From QYQD01 sp040755415 (GTDB taxonomy: Bacteria; Desulfobacterota; QYQD01): a stretch of DNA of 21,698 nt. Shown in pieces: positions 1-6,300 of this stretch. The DNA lies in contig JBFMAZ010000101.1 in the NCBI GenBank assembly GCA_040755415.1, forward strand, positions 1 through 21,698. The letters are read 5' to 3'. The notes under the pieces are model-generated. The model was not told the DNA's origin. It was given only the letters and a program-made list of their open reading frames with translations, and searched no databases. Every line of letters starts with the position of its first letter. Position 1 is the first letter of the stretch. The position numbers and the translations under genes are program-made.

Positions 1-9
1 ATCTGAAAT

Positions 10-95
10 GTCATTGCGAGCGAAGCGAAGCAATCTATTCTTCAGACAAATCGAGTAGTTAGAGATTGCTTCGTCGCTACGCTCCTCGCAATGAC
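10..95. repeat. Imperfect inverted repeat (GTCATTGCGAG ends)
   Basis: The outer arms GTCATTGCGAG (10-20) and CTCGCAATGAC (85-95) are perfect inverted copies. An inner arm, GAAGCAATCT, pairs with AGATTGCTTC at 63-72. The right arm is 6 bp longer than the left. This is a dispersed palindromic intergenic repeat of a kind common in bacterial genomes. No ORF is inside it and I see no target duplication. Confidence 0.7.
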
Positions 96-129
96 GGCAC
101 AAATGGGTATTAATCAGACCTTCCTTATA

Positions 130-212
130 ATTTTGGATTTTGGTCATTTGAATTTGTTTCGTATTTCAAATTTCGTGCTTCGGATTTCTTGCCTCTTTGC
201 CCCTCTGCGGTG
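130..212. repeat. Family A repeat, right arm only
   Basis: This AT-rich stretch contains the motifs TTTTGGTCATTTGAATTTG, TTTCGTATTTC, TTTCGTGCTTCGGATTTC and a CTCTGCGGTGA end. It matches the right half of the complete family A copies at 5998-6175 and 13617-13790. The left arm is absent, so it is a truncated copy. It has no coding potential. Confidence 0.75.
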
Positions 213-460
213 AGCGCAAGCAATGATCATGCCAAAGTAGCGTTTAGCGTAGAGCGCTTAGCGTGTAGGATAGTAAGAAACAGATTGGAAAAATTCAGTT
301 TTTGAACTTTGAACTTTGAACTTTCCACCCCTTCGTGTCTTAAAGAACACATTTGCATCCTAAAAGCCACATCCAAAATTTTTCCACTTTTTCCGTAAAG
401 TTTTTTTTATTACGGCCGAATAAATGAGAAAATGGGAACAAATTCCCAAATAACTATCTT
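213..460. other. Gene-free stretch with short degenerate repeats
   Basis: No credible gene is visible. There are runs built on GCGTTTAGCGTAGAGCGCTTAGCG (in pieces, 238-263), three tandem AACTTTG-like units near 303-325, and a weak CCGTAA/TTACGG stem around a T-rich loop (393-415) just before the rhodanese. I could not identify a convincing promoter. Confidence 0.5.
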
Positions 461-473
461 AGAGGAGGCATGT

Positions 474-953
474 ATGGGTAAGGCTGGAAAGATTATGTGG
501 CGGTCGTTTTTTGTTCTAGGGGTTATCATACTTGGTCTGAGCGTCACTGCCCAGGCCAAGGGCCTCAAGGATTATCTGGATGAGGCCAAGGCCGTGGTCG
601 GACAGGGGAATATCATCTCGCCCAAGGCGGCGCAGGACATGATAAGCTCCAACCCGAATGTTATGGTGCTCGATGTGCGTGAACCAAACGAATTTGAGAC
701 CGGACACATCAAAGACGCGATTTTAATGCCCCGCGGACTTATTGAATTCAAGATTCAAAAGAATGACATCTATCCCAATATTAATAAAGGCCGCATCCCG
801 GCCCCGGATACCCCTATTATTACCATCTGCACCCTGGGCGGAAGGGGACTGTTGGCCGCCCAGGTGCTTAAGGAAATGGGCTACAAAAACGTAAAGGTGA
901 TCGAAGGCGGCTACAAGGCCTGGCAGGCTGAACGCTTACCACTCACCCAGTAG
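474..953 (+). CDS. Exported single-domain rhodanese (sulfurtransferase-like)
   Basis: The product is a single rhodanese-homology domain, predicted to act outside the cytoplasm in sulfur transfer or redox chemistry; the substrate is unknown. The ATG at 474 is chosen because AGAGGAGG (461-468) lies just upstream; an in-frame ATG at 432 would only add 14 residues without a ribosome site. The 159-residue product has a signal peptide (about 1-28, hydrophobic 10-24, AQA cleavage site). The domain spans about 47-158 with the DVREPNEFETGHI motif at 67-79. The active-site loop begins at Cys119 (CTLGGRG), so the catalytic cysteine is kept. It is monocistronic, with repeats on both sides. Confidence 0.88.
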   Translation: MGKAGKIMWRSFFVLGVIILGLSVTAQAKGLKDYLDEAKAVVGQGNIISPKAAQDMISSNPNVMVLDVREPNEFETGHIKDAILMPRGLIEFKIQKNDIYPNINKGRIPAPDTPIITICTLGGRGLLAAQVLKEMGYKNVKVIEGGYKAWQAERLPLTQ

Positions 954-957
954 CCCC

Positions 958-983
958 GGGGTCACATCTTCATATGTCATTTG
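958..983 (+). repeat. REP-like unit (family E), single copy
   Basis: GGGGTCACATCTTCATATGTCATTTG differs at one base from the arms of the inverted pair at 3103-3283 (quoted here in pieces: GGGGTCACATCTTC + ATATGTCATTTG). The core ACATCT-TC-ATATGT can form a small hairpin. It starts 5 bp after the rhodanese stop codon. Confidence 0.65.
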
Positions 984-988
984 CAGAC

Positions 989-1055
989 GTAGGGTGGGCT
1001 TTGCCCACCATCATTGGCAGCGTAGCGTAGTTTTGGTGGGCTGCGCCCACCCTAC
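989..1055. repeat. Inverted repeat with GTAGGGTGGGC ends
   Basis: GTAGGGTGGGC (989-999) and GCCCACCCTAC (1045-1055) are perfect inverted arms. Each arm itself contains a GGTGGGC/GCCCACC hairpin. A partial copy of the left arm plus the CATCATTGG tail lies at 6240-6276, showing that the element is dispersed. It carries no ORF. Confidence 0.75.
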
Positions 1056-1079
1056 ATGGCTAATGAAAAAACAACCACA

Positions 1080-1270
1080 GAGATGGAAAATCCGAAATCC
1101 GAAGCACGGAATTCGAAACAAATTCAAATGACCAAACGAGGGCAATGACCAAAACGAAAAATCAAAGGCGTTGCTGATGGACGTTTCCAACATTCGATAT
1201 TTGGATTACGGATTTGTTTCGGATTTCGGATTTCCATATTCGGATTTGGTTGCGGCTACGCCGCGCGGTG
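1080..1270. repeat. Family A repeat, rearranged
   Basis: The segment 1085-1133 carries the family A arm motif (AAATCCGAAGCACG, GAAACAAATTCAAATGACC). The segment 1193-1250 carries GGATTTGTTTCGGATTTCGG-type sequence. They are separated by about 55 bp of unrelated sequence, so this is a decayed or rearranged copy. Together with the neighbouring repeats it fills the 370 bp gap before the chemoreceptor gene, where I see no gene and no convincing -35/-10 pair. Confidence 0.6.
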
Positions 1271-1322
1271 TCCTCTGTGGTTAACCTTTTGACAATACGC
1301 CGGAACAAAAAAGGAGCGTCTT

Positions 1323-3134
1323 GTGTTTACATGCAAAAAAATACGCACCAAGGTGGTCGGACTGGTTCTTTTGGTATCGCTGGTCCCTCTGATTCTGGCA
1401 TCTGAAATCTTATTTTCCTGGACCAAGCGGGAGATCGTCAAAAGCGAGCGACAAGAGCTATTGTCCGCCGCATCTACAACCGCCGATAAACTGGACCGCT
1501 ATCTCTATGAACGTCAGAAGGAATTGTCGGCCTGGACCAGCCTGTCCGACATCCAGGACTCCCTCTCCTATGGTATATTTGATGCGGCCGAAAGGTGCCT
1601 AAACCGGCTGATGTCGGCCACTATTGACTACTGGGCGGTTAACCTGGTGGATATGAACGGACAGGTCTCGGCATCCGCCAAGACCGGGGATTTCCGCGCA
1701 GACCCGGCCAAACCATTGGGGCAGACGGAGGCCTTTAAAAAGGCTGCAAAGGGTGAGCCTGTTTTACACCGTCATTTCGACCAGGCAAACAACCGCTGGC
1801 TGTTATCTTTCCTGGTGCCGGTAAAAGATGTGGCCAGCGGCAACGTAATCAGTGTGCTTCAGGCCTACCTTAACTACGACGTCATCAAAGACACCGTTCT
1901 TTCCTTTAAGTTAGGGAATAACGGCTCTATCTTTTTGGTGGCGGAAGATGGGAACACCATCATAGTGCATTCCAGCGGTAAATGGACCGGGAAGAGGTTT
2001 GCCGAGGATCTGAAGATGCCGGAAGTATCACGCTTCTTGAAGGAGGTAAAGGCAAGCGGGAACCTCTCGGTCACTCTGGGCCAATCCGAACAGTTAGCGG
2101 GATGTGCCGTCGAAAAGGGATATCGTGAATACAAAGGGAGCGGTTGGAAGGTTTACCTTGGGATGGATCAGGATGAACTGTTCTCCTATATTAAACAGCT
2201 CCGGCTTAAGGTGGGGATGATATCTGTTGGCCTGGTTATAAGTGTGTTTATTATCGCCAGCATTTTTGCACGGAAGATTACCGGGCCCATCGACAGATTA
2301 AAACGCGCCTTCGGGGAGGCCCGGGAAGGGGATCTTACGCAGAAGATTATAGTAGAGACGCAGGACGAAATCGGCGAACTGGCGGACTGGTATAATGCAT
2401 TTATGGAAAAACTGCGGCAGACGATCGGCGGTGTCATAGTACGATCAACGACAGTGGCAAACGGAGCCCTTAACCAGGCCAGCGCCGTAGAAGAGATATC
2501 TGCGTCGATGGAAGAGATATCTTCTATGACCAAACAGAATGCAAACAATGCCGCCGAGACCGAGGTCTTTGTAAAAGAGACCAGGGAGGCCTTAAAACAT
2601 GCGAATACCTCTATGAGCGATCTGGACCGGGCTATGACCGTTATATCCGAAGCGAGCCATGACGTTACCAAGATAATTAAGACGATCCAGGAAGTTGCCT
2701 TTCAAACCAACCTCCTGGCCCTGAACGCGGCTGTAGAAGCAGCACGGGCCGGTGAGGCCGGCGCAGGTTTTGCGGTGGTCGCCGAAGAGGTCCGCAATCT
2801 GGCGATACGATCCGCTGAATCCGCCCGGGACACAGAAGCGCTCGTCGGCAATATCGTGAAGAGGATCACAGGGGGAGCCGAGCTGGTCAGGAATGTGAAT
2901 GGAGAATATGCCGGAGTCGAATCCCATATGAACAAGGTAGCCACCCTGGCGGCCGAGATTGCGGCCGCATCCCAGGAACAGACGCTGGCTATTGACCAGA
3001 TAAACCAGGGCATCCTGCAAATCGGCGGGGTTACCCAGAAAAACGCCGAGGAAGCGGAAGAGATGAACCAGACTATGCAGATGTTTAAGATACAAAAGGC
3101 AATGACTGGGGTCACATCTTCAGATGTCATTTGA
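1323..3134 (+). CDS. Methyl-accepting chemotaxis protein (dCache-type transmembrane receptor)
   Basis: This transmembrane chemoreceptor would sense a periplasmic ligand and control CheA/CheW. GTG at 1323 follows AAGGAG (1311-1316). The 603 residues hold TM1 (about 11-30), a periplasmic dCache-like sensor (about 31-285), TM2 (about 294-316), HAMP (about 317-370) and the cytoplasmic signalling domain. The hairpin tip contains QTNLLALNAAVEAARAG and GFAVVAEEVRNLA (about 460-492). There is no C-terminal CheB/CheR tethering pentapeptide. The oddity is the C-terminus: after a typical FKI ending near residue 590, the last ten residues (MTGVTSSDVI) and the stop codon come entirely from the left arm of the inverted repeat at 3103-3283. 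The ligand cannot be predicted, and no che genes are nearby. Confidence 0.93.
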   Translation: MFTCKKIRTKVVGLVLLVSLVPLILASEILFSWTKREIVKSERQELLSAASTTADKLDRYLYERQKELSAWTSLSDIQDSLSYGIFDAAERCLNRLMSATIDYWAVNLVDMNGQVSASAKTGDFRADPAKPLGQTEAFKKAAKGEPVLHRHFDQANNRWLLSFLVPVKDVASGNVISVLQAYLNYDVIKDTVLSFKLGNNGSIFLVAEDGNTIIVHSSGKWTGKRFAEDLKMPEVSRFLKEVKASGNLSVTLGQSEQLAGCAVEKGYREYKGSGWKVYLGMDQDELFSYIKQLRLKVGMISVGLVISVFIIASIFARKITGPIDRLKRAFGEAREGDLTQKIIVETQDEIGELADWYNAFMEKLRQTIGGVIVRSTTVANGALNQASAVEEISASMEEISSMTKQNANNAAETEVFVKETREALKHANTSMSDLDRAMTVISEASHDVTKIIKTIQEVAFQTNLLALNAAVEAARAGEAGAGFAVVAEEVRNLAIRSAESARDTEALVGNIVKRITGGAELVRNVNGEYAGVESHMNKVATLAAEIAAASQEQTLAIDQINQGILQIGGVTQKNAEEAEEMNQTMQMFKIQKAMTGVTSSDVI

Positions 3135-3283
3135 ATTTGTTTCGTATTTCCAATTTTTCGCCAAAGGCGAATCTGTCTGGGGCACGATCTCTGGCATGAC
3201 GTGCTTCGGATTTCTTACCTCTTTGCGGCGACTAAGCAGCGTCCGACAGTAGCAAATGACATCTGAAGATGTGACCCCAGTCA
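3103..3283. mobile_element. REP-like inverted pair (family E, 181 bp)
   Basis: A 31 bp perfect inverted repeat bounds this element: 3103-3133 and 3253-3283, each reading TGACTGGGGTCACATC followed by TTCAGATGTCATTTG. Each arm contains its own hairpin core, ACATCT-TC-AGATGT. The 119 bp between the arms includes family A-like pieces (TTTGTTTCGTATTTC, GTGCTTCGGATTTC) and no ORF. No flanking target duplication is visible. The layout resembles the REP doublets mobilised by IS200-like REP-associated tyrosine transposases; that link is an inference, and no such transposase is in the window. It overlaps the 3' ends of both mcp and marC. Confidence 0.7.
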
Positions 3284-3919
3284 ACCAGTCGGGAACATGC
3301 CCCGAAGCCCGCTGACTATTATCTCTACGGCAATAACAGCCAGGATAAGGCCCATGACCCGGGTCAGGATATTTACCCCGGACCTGCCCAGTACCCGCGC
3401 CATAGAAACCGACCGGGAAAAGATAATATAAGATATAAGACTGGTCAGCAGACTGGATAGCATTATCAGAAGCCTGGGCGTCCAGCCTTCGTGTTCGCTG
3501 CCAAGCACAATAACCGTAGTGATGGCCCCGGGGCCGCTCAGCATGGGGATGGCCAGAGGGACGACCGCTATATCTTCCTTTTCCACACCTTCTTTCTCCT
3601 CTTCCGGGCTGATGCGGATGCGGGCGGGTTTGACCTGGAGCATCTGAATGGCCACCATAAAGAGGATGATGCCGCCAGCTACGCGGAAGGCCGGAACGGT
3701 TATGCCAAAAAAACGAAGGATATAATGACCCCCGAAGGTAAAGGCAGCCAGGACGACAAAACAGGTCGTGCAGGCCTTAAGGGCCGTAGCCCGGCGCTTT
3801 TCCGGGGTGTCTCCCTCCGTCATGGTAATGAAGACAGACATGTTGGCCAGGGGATTAACGATGACAAAGATGGAGACGAAGCTGGCTATAAAGAATTTGG
3901 CAAGGGCAGAGAGGTCCAT
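3281..3919 (-). CDS. MarC family integral membrane protein
   Basis: This is a multi-pass inner-membrane protein of the MarC/UPF0056 family, whose transport or other role is not established. The 212-residue length is normal for the family. Hallmarks are IVNPLAN near the N-terminus (about 20-26), PLAIPMLSGPGAIT in the middle (about 121-134) and a conserved glycine-rich last helix (VMGLILAVIAVEIIVSGL). About six hydrophobic segments are visible, with a charged loop at 100-115. The start ATG at 3919 fits the family N-terminus but has no clear Shine-Dalgarno site; the upstream sequence is a CTCAAAT-type repeat run. The stop codon is contributed by the inverted element at 3103-3283. Confidence 0.9.
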   Translation of the reverse strand: MDLSALAKFFIASFVSIFVIVNPLANMSVFITMTEGDTPEKRRATALKACTTCFVVLAAFTFGGHYILRFFGITVPAFRVAGGIILFMVAIQMLQVKPARIRISPEEEKEGVEKEDIAVVPLAIPMLSGPGAITTVIVLGSEHEGWTPRLLIMLSSLLTSLISYIIFSRSVSMARVLGRSGVNILTRVMGLILAVIAVEIIVSGLRGMFPTG

Positions 3920-3925
3920 AAAGAA

Positions 3926-3993
3926 ATCTCAAATCTCAAATTTGAGATCTCAAATCTTAACTCATTAATCTCAAATTTCAAATCTCAAATTTC
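3926..3993. repeat. Degenerate CTCAAAT/ATTTGAG heptamer run
   Basis: CTCAAAT occurs repeatedly, directly and inverted (TTTGAGAT), over about 70 bp. It lies between marC and the broken coiled-coil gene and displaces the expected marC ribosome site. A similar run (CAAATTTGAAATTTGAGATT) precedes the ccsA-like gene at about 7150-7170. Confidence 0.6.
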
Positions 3994-4343
3994 AGTCCCC
4001 GGAGTTTAATTTATTTTTTCTGCGCTGATAAGCCTCCTCGTTGATCTTTTGCAGTCTTAAAAGGAACTCCTGCCGGCTCCTTTCCTCTTCCTCACGAGGT
4101 TCTTGCAAAAATCGTCACACCGGTGAAAACCGGTGTCCAGAGGTATCTAAACTGCTTGAAATTACTGGATTCCGGCTTTCTCCGGAATGACAAGAACGCC
4201 ATTTACAAGACTTTTGCAAGAGGCTCTCACTCACGTAAGCGGCTTTTTTCCGTCAGATAGCGCTGGCCCTTTATCTCTGAGTTTTGCAATGTATCCGCCC
4301 AGGCGCGGAGCTGGCGTGAGATGCTCTCTCCTAATGATTTCAA
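3992..4343 (-). pseudogene. Small coiled-coil protein gene split by a MITE
   Basis: Reading the minus strand, codons from about 4322 give ISRQLRAWADTLQNSE and continue to ...KSRLRE at 4229-4231, then hit a TGA at the MITE junction. Past the MITE the same frame resumes from CGTGAG (4096-4091) as REEEERSRQEFLLRLQKI and ends ...NKLNSGD at the TGA 3992-3994. Joining the two flanks at the shared CGTGAG gives one uninterrupted reading frame of at least 63 residues, rich in Glu, Arg, Gln and Leu and probably coiled-coil. The start is unclear: AGGAGAG lies upstream but is followed by ATC; a TTG at 4343 is possible. It may have preceded marC in one transcript. I do not recognise the family. Confidence 0.7.
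4097..4225. mobile_element. MITE, family B copy 1 (129 bp)
   Basis: The ends are AGGTTCTTGCAAAAATC (4097-4113) and GACTTTTGCAAGAGGCT (4209-4225), imperfect inverted repeats. The interior matches copy 2 (14904-15043) nearly base for base: CACACCGGTG..ACCGGTGTCCAG, GAAATTACTGGATTCCGGC, CCGGAATGAC. It includes two hairpins (ACACCGGT/ACCGGTGT, ATTCCGG/CCGGAAT). CTCACG occurs at 4091-4096 and again at 4230-4235, 4 bp outside the right end, which suggests a decayed target duplication. It encodes no protein. Confidence 0.85.
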
Positions 4344-4414
4344 ATCTTAAGGTACGGATCGTCATTATTTGGTACGACCATTAAAGCAAAAGTGAATAGC
4401 GCTTCATTTTATCC

Positions 4415-4441
4415 TTGACAAAGATACCGTCTAACTATTAT
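4415..4441 (+). promoter_or_regulatory. Candidate sigma70-type promoter for ppaC
   Basis: A perfect -35 TTGACA (4415-4420) is followed by TATTAT (4436-4441), a 5/6 match to the -10 consensus with a short 15 bp spacer. It would start transcription about 70 bp before the pyrophosphatase ATG, whose Shine-Dalgarno GGAGG lies at 4501-4506. Confidence 0.5.
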
Positions 4442-4515
4442 GATTGTCCGTCAACTGTTGTCTTTTCGAAGACGTAAAAGAATAAAAAATAAAATAATAT
4501 GGAGGACAGAAGAAT

Positions 4516-5412
4516 ATGGCAGATGTATATGTAATAGGTCACAAGAGTCCGGATACGGATACGGTATGTTCGGCAATCGTTTACGCCAAGATAAAGGGCT
4601 ATACCCCGGCCACCCTGGGTCCGATCAACGAAGAGACCGCCTTTGTGCTCAACACTTTCGGTGTGCCTGTGCCAGGGGAACTGGGCAGCGCGGAAGGCAA
4701 AAAGCTGGTGCTGGTGGACCATAATGAGGCCAGCCAGTCCCCGGATGACGTCGCTAAGGCGGAGATCATTGAGATTATCGATCACCACAAGATGAACTTT
4801 TCCAATCCAAACCCCATCGCCATCCTGGTAGAGCCGGTGGGCAGCACGGCCACCATTCTGGCCAAGAAATACAAGGATATTGTGGCCAAGGATAAGGCTA
4901 TAGCCGGTATCCTGCTGGGTGCGCTCCTTTCCGATACCGTAGTCTTTAAGTCGCCCACCACCACCCAGGAAGACAAGGACGTGGCGGCCGAACTGGCCAA
5001 GATAGCCGGCATTGACGACATCATGAAGTTTGGCGTGGATGTAAAAAAGGCCAAGGCCAATATAGCCGACAAGCCGATTAAGGACGTTATCTTTGCCGAC
5101 TATAAGAACTTTGACTTTGCCGGCAAAAAGGTCGGCATCGGCCAGACCGAGGTCGTGGATATAAACGACGTTTACAATCGCGCCGCTGAGGTTACCAGCT
5201 TTATCAATGACCTGAAGGCCAAGGAAGGCTATGAGATGGTCATCTTTATCGCCACGGATATCATAAAGGAGGGCTCGGAGCTCTATTTCGCTGGTGACAA
5301 GGCCAAGATCGAGCAGGCCTTTAATACCAAGGCAGGCGATAACTCAGTATGGATCCCTGGCCTTATGTCCCGTAAGAAACAGGTTGTGCCGGTAGTAGAA
5401 AAGGTATTCTAA
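4516..5412 (+). CDS. ppaC: Manganese-dependent inorganic pyrophosphatase (DHH family II)
   Basis: The enzyme hydrolyses cytoplasmic pyrophosphate to phosphate, driving biosynthesis forward. The 298 residues match the minimal family II enzyme without inserted CBS/DRTGG domains. Metal-binding motifs are visible in order: GHKSPDTD (8-15), VDHNE (67-71), the DHH motif at 89-91, and SDTVVFKSPTTT around Asp140. The C-terminal substrate-binding SRK is at 285-287. ATG at 4516 follows GGAGG with normal spacing. The gene appears monocistronic, with a promoter-like pair upstream and hairpins downstream. Confidence 0.95.
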   Translation: MADVYVIGHKSPDTDTVCSAIVYAKIKGYTPATLGPINEETAFVLNTFGVPVPGELGSAEGKKLVLVDHNEASQSPDDVAKAEIIEIIDHHKMNFSNPNPIAILVEPVGSTATILAKKYKDIVAKDKAIAGILLGALLSDTVVFKSPTTTQEDKDVAAELAKIAGIDDIMKFGVDVKKAKANIADKPIKDVIFADYKNFDFAGKKVGIGQTEVVDINDVYNRAAEVTSFINDLKAKEGYEMVIFIATDIIKEGSELYFAGDKAKIEQAFNTKAGDNSVWIPGLMSRKKQVVPVVEKVF

Positions 5413-5417
5413 AATTA

Positions 5418-5465
5418 CCCCCACCCTAACCCTCCCCCCTTCAAGGGGGAGGGCCTGGGTGGGGG
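5418..5465 (+). repeat. Long C/G hairpin after ppaC
   Basis: CCCCCACCC (5418-5426) pairs with GGGTGGGGG (5457-5465), and inside it CCCTCCCCC pairs with GGGGGAGGG around a short CTTCAA loop. No U-tract follows. It could act as a transcript 3' stabiliser or part of a terminator, or be a relative of the family C hairpins. Confidence 0.6.
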
Positions 5466-5476
5466 CGCTATTGGGT

Positions 5477-5520
5477 AAAGGGATGCCCACTGAAAAAAGG
5501 GGGTATCCCTTTCCTTATTT
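5477..5520 (+). terminator. Probable terminator of ppaC
   Basis: AAAGGGATGCCC (5477-5488) pairs with GGGTATCCCTTT (5501-5512) with one mismatch around an ACTGAAAAAAGG loop. CCTTATTT follows, a weak U-rich tail. It lies about 65 bp after the pyrophosphatase stop codon. Confidence 0.5.
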
Positions 5521-5576
5521 CTGCCATTGAGCAGGATGGTGCTTTGGTTGGATTTTCACGCAAGGGCGCCAAAACG

Positions 5577-5745
5577 CAAGAAATCCGAAGCACGAAATTC
5601 GAAATACGAAACAAATTCAAATGACCAAAATCCAAAATTCTAAACAATTATGTTTCGGTCATTTGAGCATTTTGATTTCGGATTTGTTTCGAATTTCGAT
5701 ATTCGGATTTCGAATTTTAATAAGTGTGACCTCCGCGTCTCTGCG
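5577..5745. repeat. Family A repeat, complete copy (inverted)
   Basis: This copy reads in the opposite sense to those at 5998 and 13617. It starts with AAGAAATCCGAAGCACG and ATTCGAAATACGAAAC, has the centre AATTCTAAACAATTATG, and ends with TTTCGATATTCGGATTTCG and CTCTGCGGTGA. The two arms can fold on each other as an imperfect palindrome. With the hairpins above, it accounts for the roughly 400 bp between ppaC and the next small gene. Confidence 0.8.
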
Positions 5746-5809
5746 GTGAATCTGAAGCGATTAAGGGTCGTACTATTCGCTGATCGCTATACGCTAAACG
5801 CTAATAATT

Positions 5810-5989
5810 ATGGATGCATCTAAGTTCAGGATACTTCTCATGCGATTGATACTGTCGGGTATCTTCGCCATCGTCCTTTCACGCCTTTTTCCTTTCCTGC
5901 GTAAAGGCCACTGGGCTGTAGTGGGGATGACCGCAGCCCTGCTTGGTTTTGCCTACCTGCTTGACTATGCCCGCAAAAAAGACAAGTAA
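5810..5989 (+). CDS. Small membrane protein (59 aa), unknown function
   Basis: An ATG-to-TAA frame encodes 59 residues starting MDASKFRILLMRLIL and ending YLLDYARKKDK. It predicts two hydrophobic helices (about 12-25 and 36-52) around a basic RKGHW loop and a positively charged tail, as expected for a small inner-membrane protein. Codon use looks like that of the neighbouring genes (GCC, CTG, CGC), which argues for a real gene. No Shine-Dalgarno site is visible; the 40 bp upstream is a TCGCTATACGCTAAACGC-type repeat run. It precedes the tetrapyrrole cluster, but a 300 bp repeat block separates them. I do not recognise the family. Confidence 0.6.
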   Translation: MDASKFRILLMRLILSGIFAIVLSRLFPFLRKGHWAVVGMTAALLGFAYLLDYARKKDK

Positions 5990-5997
5990 GTCAGACT

Positions 5998-6175
5998 CAC
6001 CGCAAAGAAGCAAAGCTATAAATCCGAAATCCTAATATCGAAATTCGAAACAAATCCGAAATCAAAATGCTCAAATGACCGAAACATAATTGTTTAGAAT
6101 TTTGGATTTTGGTCATTTGAATTTGTTTCGTATTTCGAATTTCGTGCTTCGGATTTCTTGCGCCTTTGCGGTGAG
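5998..6175. repeat. Family A repeat, complete copy
   Basis: The structure is a TCACCGCAAAG end, a left arm (ATAAATCCGAAATCC, GAAATTCGAAACAAATCCG, GCTCAAATGACCGAAAC), the centre ATAATTGTTTAGAATTTTGG, and a right arm ending CGTGCTTCGGATTTCTTG and CTTTGCGGTGA. It is almost identical to 13617-13790 and serves as the reference empty site for the insertion at 14904. It has no ORF and fills most of the 311 bp gap before the precorrin-2 dehydrogenase gene. Confidence 0.85.
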
Positions 6176-6239
6176 GGAAAAATCTTGCCTAACCTTCCGA
6201 TTATTGTTAGAGTATTAGCTTATTTCCATCCGAAAAGAC

Positions 6240-6276
6240 GTAGGGTGGGCTTTGCCCACCATCATTGGCTACATGG
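6240..6276 (+). repeat. Partial GTAGGGTGGGC repeat
   Basis: GTAGGGTGGGCTTTGCCCAC followed by CATCATTGGC matches the left half of the element at 989-1055, then jumps to CTACATGGCTGAAG, the sequence just beyond that element's right end. It is therefore an internally deleted copy. It lies 25 bp before the precorrin-2 dehydrogenase start. Confidence 0.65.
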
Positions 6277-6300
6277 CTGAAGTTAAACTTTGACTAAGAG

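Noticed and set aside
432..473. Upstream ATG extension of the rhodanese
   Set aside because: It would bury the strong AGAGGAGG site within the coding region and push the signal peptide away from the N-terminus.
1289..1318. TTGACA as a -35 box for the chemoreceptor gene
   Set aside because: No acceptable -10 lies 15-19 bp downstream; that position is the A-rich ribosome-binding region.
3491..4009. 172-residue plus-strand frame
   Set aside because: It lies opposite marC in a shadow frame, is rich in Gly, Asp and His without domain features, and continues into heptamer repeats.
4187..4384. 65-residue plus-strand frame after the MITE
   Set aside because: It begins inside the MITE and runs antisense to the broken coiled-coil gene, whose restored minus-strand frame is far more convincing.
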